DNA of 64,000 nt, from assembly GCA_000750105.3 (NCBI GenBank), contig JPHH03000020.1, positions 372,001 to 436,000 on the forward strand, written 5' to 3'. Positions 52,200 through 63,009 of the stretch are shown here, piece after piece. Within the stretch, counting starts at the first letter, position 1, and each line of letters opens with the position of its first letter. Below the pieces are notes generated by a model that saw only the letters and a list, made by a program, of their open reading frames with translations, had not been told where the DNA came from and did no database searches. A program made the translations under genes and the position numbers. Source of the stretch: Tolypocladium sp. Sup5 PDA-1. Taxonomy: Eukaryota > Ascomycota > Sordariomycetes > Hypocreales > Ophiocordycipitaceae.

Positions 52200-53367
52200 C
52201 ATTGGTGTTGGCTGTGCTTGAAGGAGCGCAGCATCGCCTTACCCAAGTCACTCTTTACCATCCAAACTCTTCTTTGTTACAGTTGGAATCAGTCGCGGAG
52301 ACGGAGGCGAGGCTGGAGCTGCTGTGGAATATCGAAACGCACAAAAACAGTTGAAAATACCTAGGCTAGTGATTTAGCCGTACACATCATGAATGAGACT
52401 GGCTCGGTCCGGCTGTTGCTGGATGTCAGACCAAAGAACTTTTTTCTGCTCGTGACGCGCCATTGGTTCGACATGTTGCGTGACGTTGTGACTTGGCGGT
52501 GCGATCAGCGCCATGTAGTTGAAGGATTGATGACGATGATGGCGCCAGCTCGGATGCTCCTGGTGATGGTGTTGAGAGAGGAGTAAAGTGGTGCAATGCG
52601 AGGGCAGGGAAGAGAGCTGGCGGGGTGGAAAATGATAATATCGCGGTTGTCGGCGCGGGAGTCGGGGCCGAGGCAGACACGGGTGGCTAAATGCGGGCAT
52701 GCGGGGCGTGACAATTGGGGTCGTCAACGGTCCGACTTCCGAAGTGGTGGCTTCTGGTCTGGGACGCAAACCATGCTCCCTGCCAAACTATATCTCATCG
52801 TCTGTGCGATCAAAGCGCAGCGTGTGTGTCGCGGAGAATTAAACTACAAATAAGCGTGCTAGAGAAGCTTCTTGCCGGGCATTACACGCGGTTCGCGGAC
52901 GCGAGACACAAAGACGTCATGCGACCCACGCCCATGCCGTGGCACCTCGCTTGTGCCACAGGGCGGGCCAATCCCCAGGGCATGGGCTTGTCTTGGACGA
53001 CCGCCGAAGGCGCATGCGCTTCGCGATGACCGCCAGGGCTGCCCGAGAGAGAGGCCTTGGCGCATCGCGGCATTGCAAGTTCGTGGCACGAGGGCGAGGC
53101 TTGGCCGAGGGACGCCCAAGGGGGTGGTGGTGCCATGTCGGAAGGGAACCGGCCGGAACGAGCCCAGTGGTCGCGGGCCAAGGACCTCGACTCCCCGACT
53201 CCTCGACGGTATATCTGATTGGCCTCTTACCATTTTGCAAGAGAGACAAGCTGACGACACGCCTCCAGTGTAAAGAACAGTCTCTACTCCGTGCTTGTAC
53301 GGAGAACTGCGGACCGGCATGCTTCGGGCCATCGGGCGCCGGTCATCGGGACACCGGCGCGCCACGC
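52200..53367. other. Intergenic region before the double zinc-finger regulator
   Basis: Open frames on both strands here are chance products of GC-rich sequence. No gene is supported. Part of the long 5' leader of the next gene may lie in the right end. Confidence 0.45.
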
Positions 53368-53397
53368 GCAAGTGCAAGTGCAAGTGCAAGTGCAAGT
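53368..53397. repeat. Hexanucleotide repeat, five copies of GCAAGT
   Basis: GCAAGT is repeated five times without change. It lies about 380-400 bp before the regulator ATG, probably in its promoter or leader. Confidence 0.85.
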
Positions 53398-53772
53398 GCG
53401 GCCAACAAGTTCGCCCCCCACTCCTTCCTCCGCCCAGCACCACCAACACGCACCGCCAAAACGCCAAGTGCCAAAGCCTCCCCGAGCCATGACCTGCGAC
53501 CTTCAATCCACAACCCGTAATTTTCTCCCCGCCGCTCGTTGCTCGACACCTCCGGCTGCGTCATCGTCGCCCTGCTGCCATCGCCGCCGCCCTCGCCAGC
53601 ACCCCGGGACTCCTCTGCCGTCTCTCGTGGCCCCCCGGCAGCGCAGACCTCACGCCCACAGCCCCCAATCCGGCTCATCGCTCACCCCCCTCGTGGCAGT
53701 TGAGCGACGAGCCGAACGCCCTCCTCGTCTCGTCCCCGGTTGCGAGGCTCGTCGCGCCCCCCGGCCACGGCC
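53398..53772 (+). other. Probable 5' leader of the double-zinc-finger regulator gene
   Basis: Pyrimidine-rich sequence with many CCTC and CGCC runs precedes the ATG at 53773. It may be a long untranslated leader, common in fungal regulatory genes. No conserved upstream ORF could be established. Confidence 0.4.
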
Positions 53773-56169
53773 ATGGACCTGGACTCGGAGTCGCCGCCAG
53801 ACATCGCCTTCGACTCCCAGGGCCACTCCCGCGCCCAGTCTCACCTTTACAGCAACCACCAGGACCTCCATAATGCCGCAAGGGCCGCCGCCGCTGACGG
53901 CCACCGCCCCAAGAAGTCGCCCTCGACGTGCGGCACCTGTCGCATGCGCAAGGTCCGCTGCAACGGCGCCCGCCCCCTGTGCTCCAACTGCCAGCGCCTG
54001 GGCTTCCCGTGCTCCTACGACGACGCCGAGGCCGAGGCCTGGAGCATGGCCCTGCCGCGCCGCCGTGTCAAGCAGGCCTGTCTGAGCTGCCACAGCCGCA
54101 AGGCCCGCTGCTCCGGCCACCTGCCCGCCTGCGAGCGCTGCCGCGCCCAGGGCCTCGAGTGCGTCTACCGCCCCAGCAAGCGCGTCAAGACGTCCGCCAG
54201 GGGCAGCTGCGGCGACATCAGGAGCCCACAGAGCCATGAGGGCGGCGACAAGGACAGGGGCAGAGACGACGGCCACAACGACAGCGACGTCGCGTTGACG
54301 GACCACCCGGGCACGGCGACCCCCAGCACCTTTAACCACGACGTGTAAGTCGCACCGTACCCGTGTGGTGCTTAATCCAGGCCTCGGTCACTGAGAAGAA
54401 CTCTCTTGCTGACCCATACTACCAGCGCATGTCCCGACGAGTCCTTCGAGGCTCTGATAGGACGCACCTTGGACCAGTTCTTCCGCCATGTCCACCACAT
54501 CCCCATGTACTCCTTTCTGCATCGCGCCTCGCTCATGGAGCAGTACAACGCCGGCAAAGTGGACAGGGCCCTCCTGCTTGCGCTCGTCGGCATCACTTCG
54601 TGTCTGACAGACATGGGCCCCGGTGTGCGCGAGTACGGCGAGCGTTGCATCGACAATGCCGAGGCCCTCATTTTTGCCGACTACACCCGTCCCTCTGCAT
54701 TTAAAGTCCAGGCCCTCGTCTTCATGATTAAGCACCGCATTCTCTCCAACAGATTCTCCAGCGCTTTTGTCCTCTTCAGCATCGCGTCCCGTTTTGCCGC
54801 CGCACTGCGCCTGAACTATGACAGCCCGAATCTCTGCTTCCTCGCCCAGGAGTCGCGCAGGAGGCTCATGTGGTCGCTGTACTGCATGGACTCTGGCATC
54901 TCTAGTGGCTTCCGCGACTTTTCTCTTTGGCGCGCCGACAAGATCCACGTCGGTCTGCCATGCAACGAGCGCAATTTTGAATTTGATCTCCCGCAGCCGA
55001 CGGAGAAGCTGGTCCCTGATTCCGACGAGCCGCTGCCGCCACATCCCGAAGATGTGGGAAGCATAGCGCTTCACATCCGCATCTTCCATATTCGCCAAAA
55101 GATCATCGAGTTTACCAAGAATGCCGTGGTCAGTCGCAGTATCAACACTACTGACCTGCAGACCACCGTGCTGTCGCTTCACAGGGAGCTCGACGACTTT
55201 GCCAACAGGCTCCCCGCCTCCTTTCAGTTCTCCGAGAGTTCCCTTCGCCTCCGAGGCTACTCCCCGCGCATATGCGTCTTCGTCATGATACACGTCTGGT
55301 GGCGCCAGTGCCACTGCGACCTCTACAGGATTGCCCTCGCCGGCTTCCGCGAGGCGCTGCCCCGCGCGATACTCGAAACACTCGACGACAGCTTTATACA
55401 ACACTGCCAGCGTCAATGTCTCGACCACTCCCTCGAAATGGTTAGCATCTTTTCCGCCATGCAGAAGCTGGGCGCCAAGCCAGTCTCAGACCTCGATCTT
55501 GCCCTGTGCGCCTACCAATGCGCCCGCATGCTCAAATACGCCTACCACGTCAACGGAGACAAGTTTGGACTCACGGCGGAGGGGGTCACGGAGCAGGGCA
55601 AGGTATGCCTGCGGACCATCCAGCAGTGCTGCAAGGGTCCCGCTGCGGCGGCCATCGTGTCTGAACTAGAGGCGCTGATAAGTCGGGGATTCGGAGTTCC
55701 ATCTTCGCCTTCTCAAATCGCCAGTCCAGATACCTTTAGGCTCAACGGCACACCCAACGGCCAGCTATCATCTCGGCACCCGGTGCTCAGAAGCATCGAG
55801 GTTTCCGACGACCCCGACGTCGTCTCCGCCACCAACAACACATTTACATCCGCCCCATCCGCAAAGATGAACCGCATCTCTCTCCCGTCCGCCATGCTGA
55901 CGGAGTCCTGGCCCTCGGAGAACAATTTCACAGACGTGGCCGAGGCGATTCCCGACGTGCCCGAGCCACGCAGCAAGTCGGCCGCGCTCGAGGCGTCGGC
56001 CCGAGCCGAGTTTGCCCCCTCGGAGCTTAACAATGCGTACGAGGGCGCGCTCGACGGGCTGGGGCTGGATAACGGGCTGGACCACGCCATGGGGATGGAC
56101 CTGGCGTCGTGGCCGCCGAGCGGGGAGTGGGTTTGGCCCGAGTTTCTGAACGGCGGCGTGGGGGTTTAA
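53773..56169 (+). CDS. Transcription factor with two tandem Zn2Cys6 domains
   Basis: Two exons (53773-54344, 54426-56169; 81-nt intron) join in frame to 771 aa. Two complete binuclear zinc clusters lie in tandem. The first uses C53, C56, C63, C70, C73 and C80; the second uses C103, C106, C113, C120, C123 and C130. Both have the 2-6-6-2-6 spacing and are exactly 50 residues apart. Basic stretches (RMRKVRC, HSRKARC, PSKRVKTSARG) suit DNA contact. The rest is a fungal-specific regulatory region with RRLMWSLYCMDSGISSGFRD and many helices, followed by an acidic C terminus. It is a nuclear regulator; its targets are unknown. Single-cluster proteins are the rule in this family. The gene is intact and converges with PARP 340 bp downstream. 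Confidence 0.88.
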
Positions 56170-56509
56170 GAGGAGGAGAGATGATGGAGATGCCGAGGAC
56201 ATATTTAGGCTTTCCTTGTGGAGGAGATACCCAGACGTCATGTCCGCAGGGCCATGAGGCATGCCAGGTATGGATTCCGGCCAAACGCCGGCCGGGGGCA
56301 TCATAAATTTTGTAATCTACATCAGGACTTGCCCGGAAAGGGGGGCCTGCTTAGCAAACAAGGCTAGCTAAAGAACCCGAAGCTAGATACTAGACGCCTT
56401 CTCTCCAGCCCGCTTCAGAGCGTACATGACCAGGACACGCAGACGCCTCCACCAGCTGAGAAAAGAGTCCGCAGCAAAAGGAGATTTTGGCACTTTTGGC
56501 TTCGCCAGT
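56170..56509. other. Convergent 3' intergenic region
   Basis: 340 bp between converging genes; no gene is seen. It presumably holds both 3' UTRs. Confidence 0.5.
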
Positions 56510-58821
56510 CTACATCTTGACGTGGAAGAGGTACCGCAGCTTGACCTGCGCGACGTCGTAGCAGATGTACTCGTTGTAGAAGAGGTCCCCGCCGAGCACG
56601 TCCGTGTCGCACGGCGCGACGCTCATGTCGGGCTGTCACGACGTTAGTACACTCTCGCTTCGCTGGGACAGTGGGAAAGGGGTATCTTACCATACGGATA
56701 CCCTTGAGACTGTCGTGCACCGCACCCGCATCCATCCACTGACTCGGCCCCATCGAACCCATACCCCAGGTGCTCACCAGGCCCTTCTTGGCCGCCTCCG
56801 TACCAGCGTCCGAGTTTGCGTGCTTGAGGTACTGCATGGGGTCGCCGAGCTCGGCCTCGCAGAGCAGCAGCAGCGCGTGGCCGCCCGAGTTATAGGAGGC
56901 GCAGTAGCCGGCTGACTTGGACGAGAGGTCGGCGAGGTAGATGCCCTTGCCGAACATGTAGCCCGAGACGGGGGCCTCGGGGGGCGCGATGCGCAGGCCC
57001 TGGCTGAGGATGCCACCAAAGTTGGTGCAGCGCGAGCCGTGCCAGAGGAGGCGCCGGTCCGAGGGGATGCTGGCGAACTTGGAGGCGGAGAAGCGCGACG
57101 TCTCGCCCTGGCGCTCGATGCGGAAGATGTTCTGCACCTTGTAGCTGTAGTGATGGGTCGAGCCGCGCGAGCCGGTGAGGTACTTGTCGAGCGCGGCGAA
57201 CTCGCTGCTGGCGCTGTCGATGGGAGTCATCTCCTCCATGCCGAGGCTCTGGAACTGGCGGTCCTGGGGGTGCATCGTGTGGGCAGTCTTGCGGTCAATC
57301 TTCATAATATCGGCCGCGTCCTTCATGTCCGACAAGCTCTCCAGAAGCTCTATTTCCCTCTTGAGCTGTTCGTCGCTGCTGATGACGGGCGGCCTGTGCC
57401 GGCCAAAGGCGTGGGGGATGAGCGAGTAGTACGTGTTGGAGAGGTGCTCGGTGGCCATGCCGAGGGCCATGTTCCACCTGCTCGCGGCGAGGGACGGGTC
57501 GTCCATGAGGGCGGCCAGGTCCTTTAGCTGCTGGAAGCCGCGGGTGATGGTGGCTTTGCTGAGCTTGCCGAGAGGCAGCTTGTTGGCGTCGTAGTTGAGG
57601 GACGACATGGTGGCCTGGAAGTACTCTTGGTTGAAGATGAGCCGCATGAGCTCCTGGACGGGCTTTTCCAGCGTGCACTCTGGCTCTTTGGACACTCCCC
57701 CTTCGCCGTCCTCCTTCTTGACAGCCTTGTCATCGTCATCGTCTTCGTCCTCGGAGTCGGGATTGTAGCTGCGCTCCACAAACGCATACTTTCCAGGCTT
57801 CGGGTCGTCGCCTCTATTGTCCCACGGCAAGCCCGACTTGTCCCGAAACTTCTTCTCAAAGAACTTGATGGCGCTGCCCAGGGAGCCGTCGCCCAGGATG
57901 GCATTCTGGCCCGCCTCGCCGACGCGGCCCCATCGGGTCCATGTCTTGTACGTGTTGCCAGCGCCGCACAGGATCTGCAAGTCGTCAGAACAAGGCCTCT
58001 TCGGAGAAGGTGGTCAAACTCACCTGCAGGCGGTAAAACTTGTTGTGGTTGTTGCTCGTGCTGGACTGGTTCAAGGAGGCATCGTAAATCATGCCCGAGC
58101 TCGGATCGACGTGGACCTGGTAGGTGGATAATGGGCAGTACTCATCCAGGGGAATGGCCACGCTCTTGTTCTTGATGAATTGCCCCTCTGCCACCACCTT
58201 TTCCGTGCCCGTGGCAGCCTCATCGCCGTCCTTCTTTGCGTCGGCTTTGCCATTGGCCTTGGTGACACCTTTGCTGTTGGCTTTCGCCTTCTTAGCTTGG
58301 GGCTTGTCCTCAGCGTCACCATCGTCGTCCTTATTTGCGTCAGCCCTGCCGTTGGCCTTAGCGGCATCCTTGCCGTTGGCTTTCGCCTTCTTAGCCTGCG
58401 GCTTATCCTCATCGTCCCCATCACTGTTTGCGTTGGCCACCGCAATAGGCCGCTTCTTGTCCCCGTTCTTCGTCCCATCATCAGCACCAGCAGTCCAGAG
58501 GAACTCCTCCGCCCCAACGGCCGTCTGCTGCTTCTCGCACTCGAGCAGCCACTCTGGCTTCACCAGCGGCGTGTCCTGCCCCCGTGCCGCCTCGACCTTG
58601 CTCGTCCCGTCGTTGTAGTCCTGCTCCGTGCAGACGAGGTGCGTCGCGCCCTGGCCCACGCTCTTCATCGCCTTGCCGCCGAGCTCGCGCACCAGCTGCT
58701 CCAGCGAGCCGTGCGAGTGGCCGTACTTGTTGAAGCGCCCGCTGAAGGCGACGGTGCAGCCCTCCAGCGGCGGCGTCTTAGCAGCTGCGGCCGCCGCGGC
58801 GGCCCTTCGTCGTGGAGGCAT
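56510..58821 (-). CDS. Poly(ADP-ribose) polymerase (BRCT-WGR-PARP)
   Basis: Three exons (58024-58821, 56691-57974, 56510-56632) join in frame to 734 aa. Domains in order are a BRCT domain at about 15-105 (CTVAFSGRFNKYGHSHGSLE, THLVCTEQDYNDG), a Lys/Ala-rich linker with a repeated segment, the WGR domain around YKTWTRWGRVGEAGQNAILG, the helical regulatory domain (LIFNQEYFQATMSSLNYDAN) and the catalytic domain. The catalytic H-Y-E triad is H578 (LLWHGSR), Y612 (GKGIYLAD) and E715 (FYNEYICYD). The first two are in exon 2 and the last in exon 3, so the short exon 3 is needed for activity. It lacks the zinc fingers of animal PARP1, as is usual for filamentous fungi. It would act in nuclear DNA-damage signalling and chromatin. 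The call is firm. Confidence 0.95.
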
Positions 58822-59946
58822 TGGATTGGATCTGCGCTAATAATAGCGGGAGACAGTGGTGAGTCGATGTCTCGGGTGTGCAGGAGAGCTTCTCGCAGAG
58901 GCAGCAACAGCCGTCTGATGCCCAATTGGGGCTAATTGCGAAGAGAAGAGTAAGGTAGACGGCGGGACAGAAGATGGAAAAGAAGAGACGGACTTCGGTG
59001 GCAGCCCAGAATCCTTTTTATGTGGTAGCTGTGACCCGACCTCGGGCTAACTGAGGTGGCCTCAGCTGGGCTGAACGTTTAGAAGGCGTTCCAGTGGGTC
59101 CCCGCTGTTCGGCCCCTGGCTCCAGGCACCAGCGCGCTAAGATCCGTGAACCTTTGAAACCCGTCGCGAAGGTCGCACGACGTCACGTGGGACCAAGAGC
59201 CATTGACATCCACTCAGTATCCGAGTTTCGCTCGGGCACTTCCATTATGGGCAACGGCCGGGGTGTCGCTGCCTGGACGACTGGAGAGCATCAACAAAGC
59301 ATAAAACATTTTGTTGACTTGTGACTGGCGACCATGGTGGCTTGGGTGCATGGCTACGGCATTCACGAGCCCGTCATCGACAACCACGCTTGGCTTCACA
59401 CGCGAATGTCTGACTCCTTGATTCGTTTATTACATAAGGCCGCTCTAGATTCTGCCATAACATCTGCAGACAGGCCTCAGCGTCGTGAACCAACATAATG
59501 CCCTCCAGGCTCTAATTCCCAGTGGCTATCCCACACCAGCCAACGCCATGCCTCCACGTCCGAATCCCCAATCAGCAACTTTACATCTGTCCCGTGCCCC
59601 TGGCATAGTGGAACAACGAGTCCCCCTTGTCTCAACAACGTCCTGTACACCCACATACACCCCCGGGTTCAACCCATAAACGGGTACCCATCGTCCGGAT
59701 GCATATCGTCTGGATGCCCACCGTACGGTAAATCGTCCGAATCGAAATACGGATCGTCTGATTCCTGAGCCTGCGCCATCAACTCCTGAATCAACAGCTC
59801 CGCCGCCGGCGGCATCACAAATGGGTGCAGTCCCTGCGCCATCAAGTCATGCTCCGTCATCAAGTCATCTACTGCGCACTCGTATTAGCGACGCTGATGC
59901 GATGTACTGGTCGACTTTGCTAGGTTAGAGTTCACCGGTGAATTCC
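58822..59946. other. Region between PARP and F-box gene
   Basis: 1.1 kb without a recognised gene. A minus-strand frame at 59669-59863 could encode 64 aa (MMTEHDLMAQGLHPFV) with a PDDMHPDDGYPFMG tail; it may be a small gene or a distal exon of the F-box gene just upstream of it. Confidence in that frame is low. Confidence 0.4.
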
Positions 59947-61527
59947 TCAATCTCTAGTGAGTGTTAGCAAGCGGTGCTCTGGGACATATAGCCAGGTACT
60001 TGGGTAGGGGAACAGACCCTCGTCATCCGTCTGAGCCAGCGTGACGATGTCATCGTCGGATTCGACCTCATCGTCAGAATCGTCATACTCGGGTGTAACC
60101 GTGCGGGGCCATTTGATATCAAGCTTTGGTGTGATCTCCTCGACAAACTCCCTCCAGTGCGCTCCCGTGTAGTCCACCGTCGCGCCGCGGTCCTTGAAGG
60201 AGACGTAGTAGGGCTTCGGGCGGTGGGTGTATGTCTGGTTGAGCATGCCGGCCTTGAAGTGGCGGAGGTTGAGGTCTGGAATCTGCCTCAGCTGGTTCAG
60301 GAAGTCGGTCCAGAAGATGCTCTTCGGCGGGTCGTTCGGGTCGCTGCCCGTGGGCAGGTCGCGCTGCAGCGTAATCTTCCACAGCTCCAGCCTCTTCAGC
60401 GAAGGAGCAAACTTGCCGAGGACCCCAAGCAGTGTCGCACAGTCAAGGTTCATAATACCCAGGCTGAGCTCCTCAAGATGGGGCATCGCAACCGGGGCCG
60501 TCGACGTTTCGCCCTGGCTATTGGTCTCCTGCGAAGCATCTCCCGACGGCGGAGCCGCGGCCAGCCACTCGAAAAAGTTTGTCAGCGCCGGGTTGTTGTC
60601 GTGGTGCTCGTTGATGCGCAAGTTCTTCAAGTTTGGAATGTTGGCGAGGAACTTTCGTAGGTGCGTATCCGGCGCCGACTGGCTCATCGGTATCGCCTCA
60701 GCGGACCATCCGCGGGGGCTGCTTCTCCACGACAGATCAATGGACAGGTGCACCTTCTCCAGCTTCTGCAAGACGGGGAGGACCGAAGGCTCGACGAAGC
60801 GAGGGATGTTGAAGCCAAAGTCCCGCAATTGGTTTCCGTTTCTGACCATGACCTCGAGGCCCTTGGGGTTGGCGCCCGCCACTCCCAACGCGTGCAGAAC
60901 CAAGGCAAAGACCTGGCTGCAACCCTGCAAGGGGAAGCCAGAGTTCCAGACACCATTGGTCCCCTGGCTCAGCCGGATACCCGTCTCCTTGAAGATGGTG
61001 GTCGACCCGTAGCTCGTCCACTCGGCGTGGGGACCGTCCCTGTTCCGCTTGCTGGAGTTGAAGTCGCGCAGGACCACGTCCTCGAGGCTAGGGAGGTTGC
61101 GAAACGCTTCCGTAAGCATCTCGCGATGGTATCCCGTGTTCCACAGGGTAAAGTGGTTCGAGTATCGCTGCTTGAACTTGCGCTCCTTTTCGTCGTCCGG
61201 GAGCGGCCGATGAAGGCCCTCGGGGAAGCGGTCCAGGCCAATGTGCAGAAAGCGTAGATGCGTGCCCAGACGGCTCTTGGAGATGTCGACGAGTGCTTGC
61301 AGGCTGTCGTCTGTGATCATGAACTGCTTCTTGGCGAAGAACTCGTTGGTAAAGGTGACGTAGAGCAGCTCCTCGATGGCCCGGCACGTCAGGCGAAAGG
61401 CGCCCAGGTCCGTCGTCGAAAGGCCTTTGGCGATGCGAATGAGCACCTCTAGAGGGAGCTTCGTGATGCGACAGCTGCCGGGTACGTCGCCAACGGCCCA
61501 TGCCGTTACCCAAGCCGCGTCCGCCAT
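59947..61527 (-). CDS. F-box protein with leucine-rich-like region
   Basis: The single-exon model gives 526 aa. An F-box lies near the start (ITKLPLEVLIRIAKGLSTTD and AFRLTCRAIEELLYVTFTNE), which in cells links to Skp1 in SCF ubiquitin ligases. The rest holds irregular leucine-rich segments (LRFLHIGLDRFPEG, LPVLQKLEKVHLSIDL, FLANIPNLKNLRINEH, MPHLEELSLGIMNLD, FAPSLKRLELWKI) that would select substrates, and an acidic end (DDSDDEVESDDD). Such proteins are numerous in filamentous fungi and rarely characterised. The target is unknown. A GTACCT donor close to the stop and a CTAAC branch box before CACTAG suggest that an intron could shorten the last residues (ending PYPRD). Gene identity is unaffected. 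Confidence 0.85.
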   Translation of the reverse strand: MADAAWVTAWAVGDVPGSCRITKLPLEVLIRIAKGLSTTDLGAFRLTCRAIEELLYVTFTNEFFAKKQFMITDDSLQALVDISKSRLGTHLRFLHIGLDRFPEGLHRPLPDDEKERKFKQRYSNHFTLWNTGYHREMLTEAFRNLPSLEDVVLRDFNSSKRNRDGPHAEWTSYGSTTIFKETGIRLSQGTNGVWNSGFPLQGCSQVFALVLHALGVAGANPKGLEVMVRNGNQLRDFGFNIPRFVEPSVLPVLQKLEKVHLSIDLSWRSSPRGWSAEAIPMSQSAPDTHLRKFLANIPNLKNLRINEHHDNNPALTNFFEWLAAAPPSGDASQETNSQGETSTAPVAMPHLEELSLGIMNLDCATLLGVLGKFAPSLKRLELWKITLQRDLPTGSDPNDPPKSIFWTDFLNQLRQIPDLNLRHFKAGMLNQTYTHRPKPYYVSFKDRGATVDYTGAHWREFVEEITPKLDIKWPRTVTPEYDDSDDEVESDDDIVTLAQTDDEGLFPYPSTWLYVPEHRLLTLTRD

Positions 61528-63009
61528 GGCCGGCGACTGCTCGTCGATGCTGCGGCGTTTGATGCGGTGACACGGTCCGATGTGCGCCAGGGATGCGATG
61601 CGGCTCGGGAGACTTCGTCGGAGGTTGTATCTTGGATAAGAGATGAGACGAGATGTAAACGTTTGCAGTCCTTATATGTGACCTCTCACCTGCCTCAGGA
61701 AGCAGCCACAGAGACGGACGTGTCTGTGCGCTTCAGCCTAGACGCTTTTCTCGCTCAGTTAGTGCTCTCACTCCCGAACGCCCCGAGGCCGAAAAGGGTC
61801 CAAGGAGAACGCTGCCAAAGCAGCGGCGATGGTTTGTTTGCTCCTATCGTGTGACTTGCCGTTCTGTGACCAAAGTTCACGCTCCTTGCCTCGTGCTGGT
61901 GGATTGGATGTTGTAGGCGGACAGGCAGCAAGCGGGTCTGAGCGCAGCCCGCGCTGTCGTGGCCTGGCGTCGCGTGGCTAGAGCCTTACAGGGGGTCTGG
62001 GTCCCTCAGGAGGCTCCAGCTCCTTCGCGCACCTGTCGTGCAGTGCTGTCCTCAACTGGTACGCGACCTTCAAGGGGACCGCAAACAGCTGGGCGTCAAT
62101 CAAAGTCAGCGCGTGACACTTGACTTGCCTTATCTCTGCACGACTCCGACGTGTCTTTGCGCGCACATTCTCCAGACGTCTGGCCGTGGTTCTTGAGAAA
62201 GCCAAGTTGCCAGAGCCCGGCAGCGGCAGCCGCGGTGGAGCTTTAAAGCCAGGCGCTGAGCTTTGCCCCTTTCAGCCCTCCACTGCCGAAGGGACCGTGT
62301 GCACGGGCAACCTCTGGGGGGGATGGACAGTGCGAGCGGGAGCCCTGCCGGGGCTTGGTGTCACTGTGGGCTTGTGCGAAATACGGTGCACACGCACTGT
62401 TTATTCTCCTTCCGCTTCGTACTCGTACCGTACCTTTATGCAGCATGAAGAAACATGATGAAGCGGCTTCCAATCATGGTCGTTCGCTCTGTGGCCGGTG
62501 AGGCGTCCATCATGCACAAGTTGTTCACGGGTGCCCCCCGACGGTGACATCATAGCGAGACACTGACCTGCGAATGCTCTCTGGGCACTCTGCACCACTG
62601 CTTCACAATACCGGACAATATAGTCCGCAGCAAATACTTCAGCACGCCGCGAAAAAACAAGCAAAAATAAGTTAAAGGTGTTGAAATATCGCAAGTTTTT
62701 ATTCCGACAACCTTCATCCTCTGTCGCTAGCTAGCAACATGCTTGGCAGCTTGATACATATGGTATATCCCCCTCGTCTCGCACGCTGGTAAAGGACGCC
62801 GTCTATACTGCTCATGCCACAATCCATCCATATATACCCAGTCCTGCGCAGTGACGCCAAATGTCCATGTCCGCAATCTATCCTGTCCATGCCACATGTA
62901 TAGGTATATCCCAAGAGAGCTGCTTGCACTCGACCCAGTGCCCAAATGCCGTTCGCAGACCAAATCGCAATCAGCATCAAGCCCCTCCAACATTACACTC
63001 ATCCCCGAA
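61528..63009. other. Intergenic region between F-box and Sel1-like genes
   Basis: About 1.5 kb with no recognised gene on either strand; short frames lack motifs. Low-complexity tracts are absent. Confidence 0.45.
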
